64,000 nt of DNA from an uncultured Muribaculaceae bacterium (GCA_947632485.1 CANRPJ010000004.1:1-64000), one strand, 5' to 3'. Counted from the stretch's first letter, positions 36,083 through 45,902 are shown. Notes: generated by a model not told the origin, from the sequence alone. Numbers and translations are program-made.

Positions 36083-36160
36083 GACTGCCTTGACACGATT
36101 TTGGGGTTATATTGCTGAGGGATAGCGATATAGCCCCTTGTCAATGTCAAGGCTGTCAAG
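36083..36160. repeat. Imperfect copy of the long hairpin family
   Basis: The left arm gactgccttgacacgatttt plus ggggttatattgct (36083-36116) pairs with agcgatatagcccc and tgtcaaggctgtc on the right. It shares the arm sequence of the hairpin at 31204-31303, with several differences. It lies about 90 bases after the barrel gene. Confidence 0.75.
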
Positions 36161-36289
36161 GGGCCTGCGCGGAGCTAAGGGGATCTGATTAGCTATTTTG
36201 GGGATTCTTAACTGACTTTTCAATCCGCGATACGCAGTATTTGGCGGATTTTTCGTTACTTTGCGCTATTATAGCTATAACCTTTCATT

Positions 36290-39200
36290 ATGAGACTACT
36301 TATGACCTTAACGCTCGCCACCGGGCTGGCTATCGCAGCTCCGGCGTCAGCGCTCAATGCCTCGCCTGCACAGCAGACTAAAGCGGGCAAGACTGCCCAG
36401 AAGCAGTCTACTCCCCGTACTATCGTTTCTGTAGAAGAGGTGACAGTCGACTGCCCCGTGGGAACGGTGCCCAGGCTTCCTTACCGCGTATGGGTGAACT
36501 ATTCCGACGGAGCCGGTGAATACCGGCAGACCAAATGGTCAAACTCTCTGCTCACCACCGAACATGAGCAGGCCGATAAAGCGAAGCACCCCGCCGGGTC
36601 GAAATATACCATAGGCGGCTTCGTGATCGGAGATAACACTACCGGCAACGGCTATCCTATCACGGCCAGCATCAATGTGGTAGAGGGCGGCTATTCCACT
36701 CCGGCTCCAAAGCCCATGGCCCACACGGTGCCGCTTTCGGACGTGACCGTGACCGGTGACAACCGCCTCACCTCGAACCGGGATCTTGCAATTGACCAGA
36801 TCCTTAGCTGGGACGTGACCCAACAGCTCTATAACTATCGCGACACTTATGGCCTGCCTACCGAGGGCTATACGCGCTCCGACGGCTGGGACAGCCCCGA
36901 CACCAAACTTAAGGGCCACGGCTCAGGCCATTATATGTCGGCTCTCGCTCAGGCTTATGCCTCAGCCAAAGATCCGGCTCAGAAGGCTGCCCTGAAGAAG
37001 AATATCAAGCGTATGGTCGACGAGCTACGCGAATGCCAGGAGCGTACCTTCGTATGGAACGACTCGCTCGGCCGCTACTGGGAGGCCCGCGACTTCGCTC
37101 CCGAGGAGGAGCTGAAAGAGATGAAGGGCACCTGGGAGGCTTTCGACGAGCATAAGAAGAAATATGCCGAGTATGGCTACGGCTACCTCAACGCTATTCC
37201 GGCGCAACACCCGGCGCTGATCGAGATGTATCGCGCCTACAATAACTCCGACTGGGTGTGGGCTCCTTACTATTCTATCCATAAGCAGCTTGCCGGCCTG
37301 ATCGACATAGCAAATTATGTAGATGATCAGGAGATAGCCGACAAGGCCCTGCAGATAGCGAAAGATATGGGTCTCTGGGTATGGAACCGAATGCACTACC
37401 GCACTTTCGTAGATACGGAGGGCACCCAGGAGGAACGCCGCAGCAAACCGGGCAACCGCTATGAGATGTGGAACATGTACATAGCCGGCGAAGTTGGCGG
37501 TATCGGCGAATCGCTCGCCCGCCTCTCGGAGATGGTGACGGATCCTACGGAGAAGGCTCGCCTGATCGAAGCCGCCAACTGCTTCGATAGCCCCGCTTTC
37601 TTCGAGCCGCTGGCTATAAATGTAGATGATATCCGCAACCGCCATGCCAACCAGCATATACCGATGATTATAGCTGCCCTGCGGAGCTATCAGAGCAATG
37701 GCGATAAGAAATACTATAATCTGGCTGAAAACTTCTGGAATCTCGTGCAGGGGCGCTACGTATACGCTCCCGGAGGTGTAGGCAACGGAGAGATGTTCCG
37801 TCAGCCTTACAGCCAGGTGCTGAGCATGGCCACCAACGGCATGTCGGAGGGCGACAGCGAGTCGAACCCCGATATCAACGAGACCTGCTGCGTCTATAAC
37901 CTGCTGAAGCTCACCAAGGATCTCAACTCCTACAATCCTGACGACGCCCGCTATATGGACTATTATGAGCGCGCTCTCTTCAACCAGATCGTAGGCTCGC
38001 TTCACCCGACTGACTATCATACCACCTACCAGTATGCCGTAGGCCTCAACGCCTCCAAACCCTGGGGCAACGAGACTCCACAGTCAACCTGCTGCGGCGG
38101 CACCGGCTCGGAAAACCACGTGAAATATCAGGAAGCTACCTACTTCGTTTCTGATGATGACGACACGCTCTGGGTAGCCCTCTACATGCCGACCACGATG
38201 CAGTGGAAGAATATGACCATTGCTCAGGATTGCGCATGGCCTTCCGAGAACTCTACTATCAGCATAGCCGACGGAGAGGGAGATTTCACGATGAAGCTGC
38301 GTGTGCCCTACTGGGCTACGGAAGGCTTTGAAGTGAAGGTGAACGGAGAGCCTGTTCAGGCTAAAGCAACCCCCTCTTCTTATCTTGAACTGCCCCGCCG
38401 CAACTGGAAGAAGGGCGACAAGGTGGAAATCCACATGCCTTTCACCAAGCATCTTATGTATGGTCCCGACAAGCTCTCAGCCGAAGTGGCCAGCCTCGGA
38501 GGCGAACCCCTCGATGAGGCATGGGTAGGCACGCTGATGTATGGCCCTCTCGCCATGACGGCTACCGATGTGGCCAACTGGAAAGAGGCTACGCTGAACC
38601 TCGACAGCCGCCTCGCTACCGTGACGGCATCGACCCCCAACGGCGAGCAGAAAGGCACCGAGGCCAACCTCTACACACTCTCTCAGGGAGGCCGCACCTT
38701 CCAGCCCGACTATTACCGCCACGACAATTCGACCCACTATTTCCGCATCAATCAGGTGATGGATCCCACGGCCGAGCTGAAGATGGCTCTCGGAGAGAAG
38801 CTGCGCCAGTCGGAGGCTTTCCATCAGGAAGATTATGGCAAGGGCTATAAGGAGCTGCAGGCTGCCGTAAAGAATGGCCGCAACCTTATGGACCAGCCTG
38901 CCGTGACCGAATCGGAGATTTCGGAGGGCATGAAAGCGCTCGACGCAGCTGTCGACGGTCTGCAGCAGAAGGGTCTGAATACCTCGCGCCTGAAAGCGGC
39001 TCTTGAAGCTGCCAAAACCTACAACTCGCAGGATTACACTACCGAGAGCTTCAATGGCCTCCAGGCTGCCTCTAACGCCGCCCAGAGCCTCATGGGAGGC
39101 TCGCCGAAGCAGGTAGACGTAGACCGCCAGACATTGGCTGTAGGCGACGCCGCGAAGAGCCTTGTAAGCGTGGCAAGCGTTGACAAGTCAGCCCTTAAGG

Positions 39201-39631
39201 ATATGCTTACAGTAGCTAACGAGCGCAAAGAAGCACAGGAGAAATGGAACGCGCTCGAAGTGAAGGTGCCGGAGTATTCGCCCTGGGCCCGCAACGGCTT
39301 CATGCGCCTGATGTGGACCATGAACGATGCCCAGAAGGTATTTGACAATACCGACAAGAATTATTCTCAGGGCGAAGTGAACGCAATGGCCTCATCGCTC
39401 AACTCAGCTATCAATACAATGCGTCCGGGCAACCTCCCGGAGATCGAGGATCTGCGACCTCTCTCAGGCCTTCTGCGCCGCGCCGGCAGAGTGACCGCAG
39501 AGACTTCTGCTGAGCTCAAAGATGCGATCGAATACGCTCAGATGGTGATGAAATACGTGACCGACGGCAGCGGTACCCACGATATGATCCAGACCGCTGT
39601 AGAGCGTCTGAAGAAGGCGGCAGCTCTCTGA
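36290..39631 (+). CDS. Large GH127-type (beta-L-arabinofuranosidase-like) protein with Ig-like and FIVAR domains
   Basis: A 1113-aa exported protein. A signal peptide (MRLLMTLTLATGLAIAAPASA) is followed by a Big_4-like domain (about 45-130), then a DUF1680/GH127 (alpha/alpha)6 domain from about residue 150 to 700. The GH127 zinc/nucleophile residues are present: Glu531-Thr-Cys533 in NETCCVYN and Cys601-Cys602 in STCCGGTGSE, matching Glu338, Cys340, Cys417 and Cys418 of HypBA1. A beta-sandwich follows. The last 280 residues are helical FIVAR-like repeats (ALEAAKTYNSQDYTTESFNG). It likely releases beta-L-arabinofuranose or a related sugar from a glycan outside the cytosol. A terminator follows it. 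Confidence 0.88.
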   Translation: MRLLMTLTLATGLAIAAPASALNASPAQQTKAGKTAQKQSTPRTIVSVEEVTVDCPVGTVPRLPYRVWVNYSDGAGEYRQTKWSNSLLTTEHEQADKAKHPAGSKYTIGGFVIGDNTTGNGYPITASINVVEGGYSTPAPKPMAHTVPLSDVTVTGDNRLTSNRDLAIDQILSWDVTQQLYNYRDTYGLPTEGYTRSDGWDSPDTKLKGHGSGHYMSALAQAYASAKDPAQKAALKKNIKRMVDELRECQERTFVWNDSLGRYWEARDFAPEEELKEMKGTWEAFDEHKKKYAEYGYGYLNAIPAQHPALIEMYRAYNNSDWVWAPYYSIHKQLAGLIDIANYVDDQEIADKALQIAKDMGLWVWNRMHYRTFVDTEGTQEERRSKPGNRYEMWNMYIAGEVGGIGESLARLSEMVTDPTEKARLIEAANCFDSPAFFEPLAINVDDIRNRHANQHIPMIIAALRSYQSNGDKKYYNLAENFWNLVQGRYVYAPGGVGNGEMFRQPYSQVLSMATNGMSEGDSESNPDINETCCVYNLLKLTKDLNSYNPDDARYMDYYERALFNQIVGSLHPTDYHTTYQYAVGLNASKPWGNETPQSTCCGGTGSENHVKYQEATYFVSDDDDTLWVALYMPTTMQWKNMTIAQDCAWPSENSTISIADGEGDFTMKLRVPYWATEGFEVKVNGEPVQAKATPSSYLELPRRNWKKGDKVEIHMPFTKHLMYGPDKLSAEVASLGGEPLDEAWVGTLMYGPLAMTATDVANWKEATLNLDSRLATVTASTPNGEQKGTEANLYTLSQGGRTFQPDYYRHDNSTHYFRINQVMDPTAELKMALGEKLRQSEAFHQEDYGKGYKELQAAVKNGRNLMDQPAVTESEISEGMKALDAAVDGLQQKGLNTSRLKAALEAAKTYNSQDYTTESFNGLQAASNAAQSLMGGSPKQVDVDRQTLAVGDAAKSLVSVASVDKSALKDMLTVANERKEAQEKWNALEVKVPEYSPWARNGFMRLMWTMNDAQKVFDNTDKNYSQGEVNAMASSLNSAINTMRPGNLPEIEDLRPLSGLLRRAGRVTAETSAELKDAIEYAQMVMKYVTDGSGTHDMIQTAVERLKKAAAL

Positions 39632-39654
39632 TCCGCCTGACCTCTATCCACAGA

Positions 39655-39697
39655 AAGCCACGCTTCGGAGTTTCCTCCTTAGCGTGGCTTAACTTTT
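39655..39697 (+). terminator. Rho-independent terminator after the GH127 gene
   Basis: The stem AAGCCACGCT (39655-39664) pairs perfectly with AGCGTGGCTT (39681-39690), followed by AACTTTTC. The loop is 16 bases. It also lies past the end of the convergent operon and could work in both directions. Confidence 0.65.
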
Positions 39698-39751
39698 CAC
39701 TAACTCTTGCTGTATCAGCCCGCTCTCAGGCGCGGCGAAAGATACAGCCGA

Positions 39752-40030
39752 TTAGAAATCAAACTTTTCGAGCTTGAGCTGACCGCACTCCTCCATCACG
39801 CCTACATATTCGGCAAATTCGGGAGTTGCGCTATGGCGGTCGAGAGCAGCCTGATCTTTCCAGGTCTCTACGATTACGAAAATATCATCGCGGGTAGCGC
39901 TTTCAAACACATCGTAGGCCACGCAGCCCTCATGGCCGAGCGATTTCTCAGTGAGCTTCTTCGCTGCATCTAAAGCGCGGATATAAGCATCTTCGGAATT
40001 AGCCTTGAAAAAACAGTTAAGTCGAATCAT
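39752..40030 (-). CDS. Antibiotic biosynthesis monooxygenase (ABM/YgiN-like) domain protein
   Basis: A 92-aa single-domain protein starting MIRLNCFFKANSEDAYIRAL, with the family's YDVFESATRDDIFVIVETWK strand and the helix ALDRHSATPEFAEYV. ABM proteins are dimeric alpha/beta barrels that oxidise quinols or act as ligand-binding partners. It is last in the minus-strand operon with the oxidoreductases and the DUF1080 protein, 37 bases after the Gfo/Idh/MocA gene, so a role in handling an oxidised sugar or its product is possible but unproven. Confidence 0.85.
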   Translation of the reverse strand: MIRLNCFFKANSEDAYIRALDAAKKLTEKSLGHEGCVAYDVFESATRDDIFVIVETWKDQAALDRHSATPEFAEYVGVMEECGQLKLEKFDF

Positions 40031-40067
40031 GTCCTTTATTATTTTGTTGTTTACAATTGAATAGCTT

Positions 40068-41324
40068 TCAGTTCAGCTTCCGCATCTCTCCGCTCCTTCT
40101 GCTTTCGTCGGCCTCAAGGCAGATCTGATGCACCCTGATAGCCTCATCAATAGTGGTCGACGCCTTCACCTTGCCTTCTCCCCTTACGGCATTCAGAAAC
40201 TGCTCTACGAGCCGAAGATCAGCTCCTCCGTGGAAGGGATTGCTGTTGAGCGAGGAATACTCAAATGTGGAGCACTCGCGGCTTGCGAAGTGAGTGGCGC
40301 GGATATGCTTTCCATCGCTGAAAATCTCTCCGCCAGTCATCTTAATGTCGGTAGTACGCCCATCGCGCTGCGTGAAGATATCCATGTGGAGGGTGATAAG
40401 CGAGCCATCGTCCATACGCATCGTGACCACCTGATTATCAACCACATCATTGTCGCAATGGTAGACACATCTGCCGAAATTGCCTTCTTTCAGCTCTTTA
40501 CGGAGCACATCGTCGAGCGTCTTACCCTCCGGAATATCGAAATTAGAAATCCACTCCCGGCGCCACCAGTAAAGATCGACCGCCGAGTATGGGCATTTCT
40601 CCTCGATATCGCAGTGCACACAGCGGCTTGCAGACCCTTCGGGAGCATTCTCAGACCGGAACCAGAGCAGGGATCCATACGACGACACGCTGACACACTT
40701 CGCCTCCGAAAGCCAAAGCAGGAAATCGATATCATGGCAGCACTTGGCCAGAAGCATCGGATTATTCCCCTTCTCACTGTTCATGGTGCCGCGCACATAG
40801 CTATGACACATGCGGTCAAGCCCTACATCTTCCGTATGGGTTATTGAGATGATGCGGCCATATTTACCGGAAGCTATCAGCTCCTTTACCTTGATGAAGC
40901 ATGGGTGATAGCGGAGCACATGGCAGATGCATACCTCTTTACCTACCTCGCGGGCTTTCTTACTTATGGCGTCGAGATGCTCGGGAGTCTGAGCTGCAGG
41001 CTTCTCCAGGAGCACATGGCAGCCTCTATCCAGAGCCTGCATGCAGGGACGGTAATGGTCATTTTCGGGAGTGCATATAAAGGCCGCTTCCACATCTATA
41101 TCGCTGGCAAAAAAATCATCGTAGGTGTTGAAGCAGTGATCTTCGGGCACCTCGAATTTCTCAGCCACAGCTTTCCTGCGGATTTCATCAGGCTCAACCA
41201 CCGCTACGAGGCGCGCCCGCTCCGGATGCTGCTCTACATAGGTGAGATATTTACGCATACGATTGCCGACCCCGATAGCTACTATCGAGGTCGGCTTTAC
41301 AGACGTTGCTGTCTTATCTATCAT
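40068..41324 (-). CDS. Gfo/Idh/MocA family oxidoreductase, cytosolic
   Basis: A 418-aa NAD(P)-dependent sugar oxidoreductase. The Rossmann motif is SIVAIGVGNRMRKYLTYV, the dinucleotide-binding strand AAFICTPENDHYRPCM and the catalytic Lys region HVLLEKPAAQTPEH. There is no signal peptide. An unusual Cys cluster CVHCDIEEKC occurs near residue 235. Its start codon overlaps the stop of the DUF1080 gene (ATGA at 41321-41324), so they are translated together. In this company it may oxidise or reduce a 3-keto sugar in the cytosol. Confidence 0.9.
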   Translation of the reverse strand: MIDKTATSVKPTSIVAIGVGNRMRKYLTYVEQHPERARLVAVVEPDEIRRKAVAEKFEVPEDHCFNTYDDFFASDIDVEAAFICTPENDHYRPCMQALDRGCHVLLEKPAAQTPEHLDAISKKAREVGKEVCICHVLRYHPCFIKVKELIASGKYGRIISITHTEDVGLDRMCHSYVRGTMNSEKGNNPMLLAKCCHDIDFLLWLSEAKCVSVSSYGSLLWFRSENAPEGSASRCVHCDIEEKCPYSAVDLYWWRREWISNFDIPEGKTLDDVLRKELKEGNFGRCVYHCDNDVVDNQVVTMRMDDGSLITLHMDIFTQRDGRTTDIKMTGGEIFSDGKHIRATHFASRECSTFEYSSLNSNPFHGGADLRLVEQFLNAVRGEGKVKASTTIDEAIRVHQICLEADESRRSGEMRKLN

Positions 41325-44300
41325 TTTTTCTTGCCTTTCTTCTTGGCATTCTTCGTAAGATCGAGAACCCTGACATTACGGAACTTCACGCCCGGGCCAT
41401 GACCACAGAAGCTGATATAGCCTTCCTTATTGAAGAGGCCGGGGTGATTGTTATGGTCAACCGTGTAGGGGTTGCGGTCGCTTCCGTCGGGGGCCACGTT
41501 GTGACCCTGGCAGGCTTCGCGGATATCTACATCGTTGATCACCTCGCCATCTACGGTTACGATGATACGGTCGCCCACAGCCTTGATCTCCTCAGTATGC
41601 CACTGGCGGATAGGACCGAAGTCCACATGCTTGGAAGGAGCTATACCATACACGCTACCGTGGTTCTGGTAAGGACGCAGACCCTTGTAGCCGAAGGGGT
41701 GACCCTGATAAACGGGATCGTCATGGTCGAGCACCTGAATCTCCATGCCGTCGTAGGCGGCATCGACTCCGGTCACACCCTTGCCGGTACGGATACCGAT
41801 ACCGTTGTTCACGGCGGGAGCATCGAAGAAGAAGTCGAAGCGCAGAATGAAGTCGCTATAGGTATCCTTGGTGTAAAGATTACCCGTACCTCCATACTGT
41901 GCTGTCACATAGATATTTCCGTCGACCGGCACATAGGCAGCGGTATTGCCATGCCATTTGTCGAGGTCGCGGCCATCAAACAGCACCTCGAAGCCCTGAG
42001 CGGCCTCATCGGCGGGAAGCACGAACACGGGAGTGTCGGCAAGACGATCGAAATAGACGTTGCGCACTCCTTCGGTCTTACCTCCATTGATGCTTACCGT
42101 GCCTTTCGGAGCCACCTTGCTGCCATCGGCCAGCGTAGGCATAACTTCGTTGACCGCCAGGGTCTCACCGTTGGCATCGACGAAGAGACGGTCGTTGAGC
42201 ATCTTTACGCGGATAGTGTTCCAGCCATCGGCAGGAGCAACCGACTTAACGCCGGCTACGGAGATGCCATTCTGAGCGTCGGCCTTCACCAGCGGAGCTC
42301 CGCGGAGCACGAGATCCAGAGGCTGAGTGGAGTTCCAGTCGAAATACATCTCAAAGTTCTCCTGATCGCCATTAAGCGGCGCTAACGCATTACCGGTTCC
42401 GTCAGCTACGGTGTAGAATCCACCTTCGGGCACGAAATCCGCGAGGAAACCGCTCACCTGATCGGCTGCATAGCCTGCGTCGGCATCTTTCACCTTATAG
42501 GCCAGGAAAACGTCGCGGGTCTTCTCCAGACTCTTCTTAGCTGCATCGCCCTGACGGAGAGCCTCATTCTTCAATACGATTGTCTTTACTGCATCGGCGG
42601 CATCGTAGGAAGTGGAGTCATTGTAAAGATAGCGTGAAGCAAGCATAAGGGCGGGCACCGTGGGGCTATTGCCAAGCGAGCTCACCAGAGTGCGCTGCAT
42701 AGCATAGGAGGGATTCAGGTCGAGCGCGCGGCTTGCGAGCCTATAGTTCTCAAGAGCAGGGAGCTTAGCGCTCTTTACGAGGCGCACATAGCGGTTGAGG
42801 GCCTGATCTTTGAGGGCGGGAGTTTTCTGAGCTATACCGTAGAGCACATCGATCATCTCCGGATTGTCAACCATCAGCAGAGCCTGGAATGCCTCATCGG
42901 CATTGCCTTTATTGTATTCGCTAAGCAGCAGATTGATCGCATCGGAATTACCAGCCTGGGCAAGTATCGGATAGTAGCGGGAAGCCTTCCCGGCAGGAGC
43001 AGTCTTCAGGCGGCGAGAAGCCTCAGAATACTGCTTGCCGGCATCGAGAGTAGATATCGAGCTCTTAGCAGCCTTCTGGAGCGAAGCCACAGCCTCAGGA
43101 GTAGAAGCAGAAGCAAGGAGATCGCAGATCTGATCGAAATTTTCCGGCTTCACTACTCCGGAGAGATTCTCAAGAGCCGTTTTAGCCACCTCGCTATCGG
43201 AGCCTGATGCAAGAGCTACCATAGGGCCATAAGCGCTATAGATGCGGCGGGCGGAAGCGAGCTTGGCAGCTTCTTTCTGAGTGCTGGGATTGCCGGAAGC
43301 AAGAGCCTGGAGCACACCGGGAGCTATATCACCCTTATACGATACAAGCGCCTTCGATGCGGCAGCTGCCCGCTCCGGATCGGAACCGAGAGCACCGATC
43401 AGAGCCTGCATGGCCTGCGGACCGCCTATCTTGGAAGCGGCCTCAGTAGCTGCAAGAGCCACATCAAGATTCTTCGAAGCCACAAGATTGCTTACAGCGC
43501 CTTCATGAGCTTTCACATGATTGTTGCCAAGCCATCTTACCACATCGGCCTGAGCACCGGGAGTCATCGACTTCAGGTTAGCAGCCACTGCATTGTAGAT
43601 GTCCTTGCCTGCCACCTGCTCAGCTTCGATAAGAGCGGTGTTGCGATATTGGATATCGCCATCTTTCAAAGCGGCGAGGATATTGCTCTGGGCATTAGCC
43701 TTATCGCCATGAAGCAACAGCCTCAGACCGGCGCAACGCACTGCCTGATTCTTGTTTTTCATTAGCTCCTTAGCTCCGGCCATAGCGTTTTTCGAACCGC
43801 CCAGGCGCCCTACCAGACGCAGGTAAGCATCAGTGGCGCCCGTAGGATCGTTGGCAAAGTTCTGCGCCTTAGCTGCATCATAGAGAGTCTTATAGGATTT
43901 CTCCGAACCGATCTCTCCGAGAGCATTGTAGGCAGCTGTCTTCACCTCCTTATTGCCTGAGGCAGCCCAGTTCAGCAGAGTAGGCTCCACATCTTTCAGA
44001 TTGCGGCAGTAGGCCAGATACGCGAGGTCGGCATCAGGCTGGGAAGCCACGATATACTCCGCTACCTTGGCGTCGACTCCCGGCATCTTGGCCAGACCGG
44101 CTACCGCCGTATGACGCAGATAGGAGTCGGGAAGCATAGCTATATAGGTATCGGCATCTGAAGGAAGGACCAATTTGTTGAGCTGAGAAAGGAGGAACGC
44201 ACGGTTAGCCTCATCTTTACAGCGGTTGAGGCCTGCAAGCAGACCATCGTGCACACCTTTGCGGATAGCGGCATTATCAGTCTTCGTAGCATAGCTTGCT

Positions 44301-44575
44301 ATAGCATCTATAGCATACTCGACCGTTGCGTTCTGGTTGGTGGCAGCCGGCTTGAGCATATCAGCCAGAATCTCCACTCCGGGCTGACCGGTGGCGGCCA
44401 TTTCCGCAACTACTTCGTCATATTTCTTTATGCTCTTGGCCGGAAGCTGGGCAAGGCCATCGGAAATCACGGTCTGCACCGTGCGGTTACGGGCGTCGAC
44501 CTGTGCGGAAGCGGGAATACCCAGACAGAGGCAAAGGGCGACCAGTATAAATGATAATGAAATGCGCTTGTTCAT
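41321..44575 (-). CDS. HEAT-repeat protein with C-terminal DUF1080 (3-keto-glycoside hydrolase-type) domain
   Basis: A 1084-aa exported protein with a signal peptide (MNKRISLSFILVALCLCLGI). Residues 30-650 are alpha-helical HEAT-like repeats. A LamG-like sandwich at about 680-850 and a DUF1080 domain at about 855-1070 follow (FEVLFDGRDLDKWHGNTAAY, NNGIGIRTGKGVTGVDAAYD, GMEIQVLDHDDP). It ends in a basic KKKGKKK tail. DUF1080 proteins include hydrolases of 3-keto-disaccharides and 3-keto-glycosides. Flanking Gfo/Idh/MocA enzymes support that pathway: C3 oxidation, cleavage, then reduction. Confidence 0.85.
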   Translation of the reverse strand: MNKRISLSFILVALCLCLGIPASAQVDARNRTVQTVISDGLAQLPAKSIKKYDEVVAEMAATGQPGVEILADMLKPAATNQNATVEYAIDAIASYATKTDNAAIRKGVHDGLLAGLNRCKDEANRAFLLSQLNKLVLPSDADTYIAMLPDSYLRHTAVAGLAKMPGVDAKVAEYIVASQPDADLAYLAYCRNLKDVEPTLLNWAASGNKEVKTAAYNALGEIGSEKSYKTLYDAAKAQNFANDPTGATDAYLRLVGRLGGSKNAMAGAKELMKNKNQAVRCAGLRLLLHGDKANAQSNILAALKDGDIQYRNTALIEAEQVAGKDIYNAVAANLKSMTPGAQADVVRWLGNNHVKAHEGAVSNLVASKNLDVALAATEAASKIGGPQAMQALIGALGSDPERAAAASKALVSYKGDIAPGVLQALASGNPSTQKEAAKLASARRIYSAYGPMVALASGSDSEVAKTALENLSGVVKPENFDQICDLLASASTPEAVASLQKAAKSSISTLDAGKQYSEASRRLKTAPAGKASRYYPILAQAGNSDAINLLLSEYNKGNADEAFQALLMVDNPEMIDVLYGIAQKTPALKDQALNRYVRLVKSAKLPALENYRLASRALDLNPSYAMQRTLVSSLGNSPTVPALMLASRYLYNDSTSYDAADAVKTIVLKNEALRQGDAAKKSLEKTRDVFLAYKVKDADAGYAADQVSGFLADFVPEGGFYTVADGTGNALAPLNGDQENFEMYFDWNSTQPLDLVLRGAPLVKADAQNGISVAGVKSVAPADGWNTIRVKMLNDRLFVDANGETLAVNEVMPTLADGSKVAPKGTVSINGGKTEGVRNVYFDRLADTPVFVLPADEAAQGFEVLFDGRDLDKWHGNTAAYVPVDGNIYVTAQYGGTGNLYTKDTYSDFILRFDFFFDAPAVNNGIGIRTGKGVTGVDAAYDGMEIQVLDHDDPVYQGHPFGYKGLRPYQNHGSVYGIAPSKHVDFGPIRQWHTEEIKAVGDRIIVTVDGEVINDVDIREACQGHNVAPDGSDRNPYTVDHNNHPGLFNKEGYISFCGHGPGVKFRNVRVLDLTKNAKKKGKKK

Positions 44576-44612
44576 TTCTTGGGTTCGAATTAGTTAGATT
44601 AGTTTATCCGGA

Positions 44613-45902
44613 TCAGATTGTCCATTCGCCTCTCATAGGCTGATAGATCAGGGCATTTGCCGCATCGTCGCCGATGAAGGTCTGGGTTTTGGGATCGAAA
44701 GCCAGCTCATGGCGCCCGAGACGCAGACCTACTGTAGCCATATTGATGATCGTACAGCTCTGGTGGCCATTGTCTTCATTAAGGGCAAACTTCTGGCGGT
44801 TACGCACGCAATCGAGGAAGTCAGTGCGCTGCGGCTCCGGATCCGGCATCTCGGCGATTTTCTGCATCACGTTGGGAATGGTGCACTCGAATCCCTGATA
44901 TACCTTTCCGTTGGGGCCCTCGATATAAGGCACCTTACCTTTGCTTTCGTAGCCTTCACCTTCGAGCACGATCTGGCAGCCGTCGGCATAGGTATAAGTA
45001 ATCTTACGCCATGTGCCTACAGCATCGGGGTGCTGCTGCGGAGCATCGATCTCAACCTTCACTGGAGAATCATGGTCCTTACCGAGCAGATACTGCACGG
45101 GATCGAGGTAGTGCTGACCCATATCGGCAAGACCGCCGCCGTCATAGTCCCAGTAGCCGCGGAAGGTCTGGTGCGTACGGTGCTCGTTATAGGGCTTGTA
45201 GGGAGCCGGGCCGAGCCAGAGGTCATAGTCGAGATGAGCGGGCACTGGTCCGGGAACGAGGTTCTCACGGCCTACCCAGAAGAATTTCCATGCGAATCCG
45301 GTAGATGCGGAAACCGTAACCTTAAGCGGCCAGCCAAGCAAACCGCTATCAACGAGTTTCTTCAGCGGCTGCACGTTGGTACCCAGGCCATAGAACGTGT
45401 CATCAAAACGGAACCACGTGTTAAGACGGAAAATCCTATTATAGCGCTCTACGGCTTCTTTCACTCTCTTACCCTCGCCGATAGTGCGGGTCATGGGTTT
45501 TTCGCAGAAAATATCTTTGCCTGCCTTGGCTGCTTCCACAGCCATGATTCCATGCCAGTGGGGAGGAGTGGCGATATGCACGATATCTACGTTGGGATCG
45601 CTGATTAGATCGCGGAAATCGTGATATGTCTTTACATCTTCGTTGAAACGCTTCTTCGCAGCTTCCTTAGCCGAAGTGAGATGCTTGCTGTCGACATCAC
45701 ACATAGCTACCAGCCTGCAGGCATCATCGCTTGCAAAATGGTAAGATGAGCGTCCGATGCCACCAACACCGATCACGCCTCGCGTAAGCTGATCGCTTGG
45801 AGCGATGTGGCGGGTAGTGCTACCCAACACCTTGCTCGGGACTATGGTAAACAGCCCCAAAGCGCCCATGGTTTTCAGAAAATCTCTTCTGTTCGTTTTC
45901 AT
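44613..45902 (-). CDS. Gfo/Idh/MocA family oxidoreductase with Tat-type signal
   Basis: A 429-aa oxidoreductase starting MKTNRRDFLKTMGALGLFTI, a twin-arginine export signal. Next come the Rossmann motif RGVIGVGGIGRSSYHFA, IVHIATPPHWHGIMAVEAAK and the catalytic EKP in DIFCEKPMTRTIGEGK. A histidine-rich C-terminal half (WDYDGGGLADMGQHYLDPVQ) fits the sugar-binding domain. Tat export would let it carry its tightly bound cofactor to the periplasm, where it may oxidise glycosides at C3. It is the first gene of the operon, with a strong promoter about 100 bases upstream. Confidence 0.9.
   Translation of the reverse strand: MKTNRRDFLKTMGALGLFTIVPSKVLGSTTRHIAPSDQLTRGVIGVGGIGRSSYHFASDDACRLVAMCDVDSKHLTSAKEAAKKRFNEDVKTYHDFRDLISDPNVDIVHIATPPHWHGIMAVEAAKAGKDIFCEKPMTRTIGEGKRVKEAVERYNRIFRLNTWFRFDDTFYGLGTNVQPLKKLVDSGLLGWPLKVTVSASTGFAWKFFWVGRENLVPGPVPAHLDYDLWLGPAPYKPYNEHRTHQTFRGYWDYDGGGLADMGQHYLDPVQYLLGKDHDSPVKVEIDAPQQHPDAVGTWRKITYTYADGCQIVLEGEGYESKGKVPYIEGPNGKVYQGFECTIPNVMQKIAEMPDPEPQRTDFLDCVRNRQKFALNEDNGHQSCTIINMATVGLRLGRHELAFDPKTQTFIGDDAANALIYQPMRGEWTI

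Noticed and set aside
41306-42385. 359-codon open frame on the plus strand
   Set aside because: It is antisense to the end of the DUF1080 gene, which has recognisable domains and operon coupling; the plus frame has no family features.
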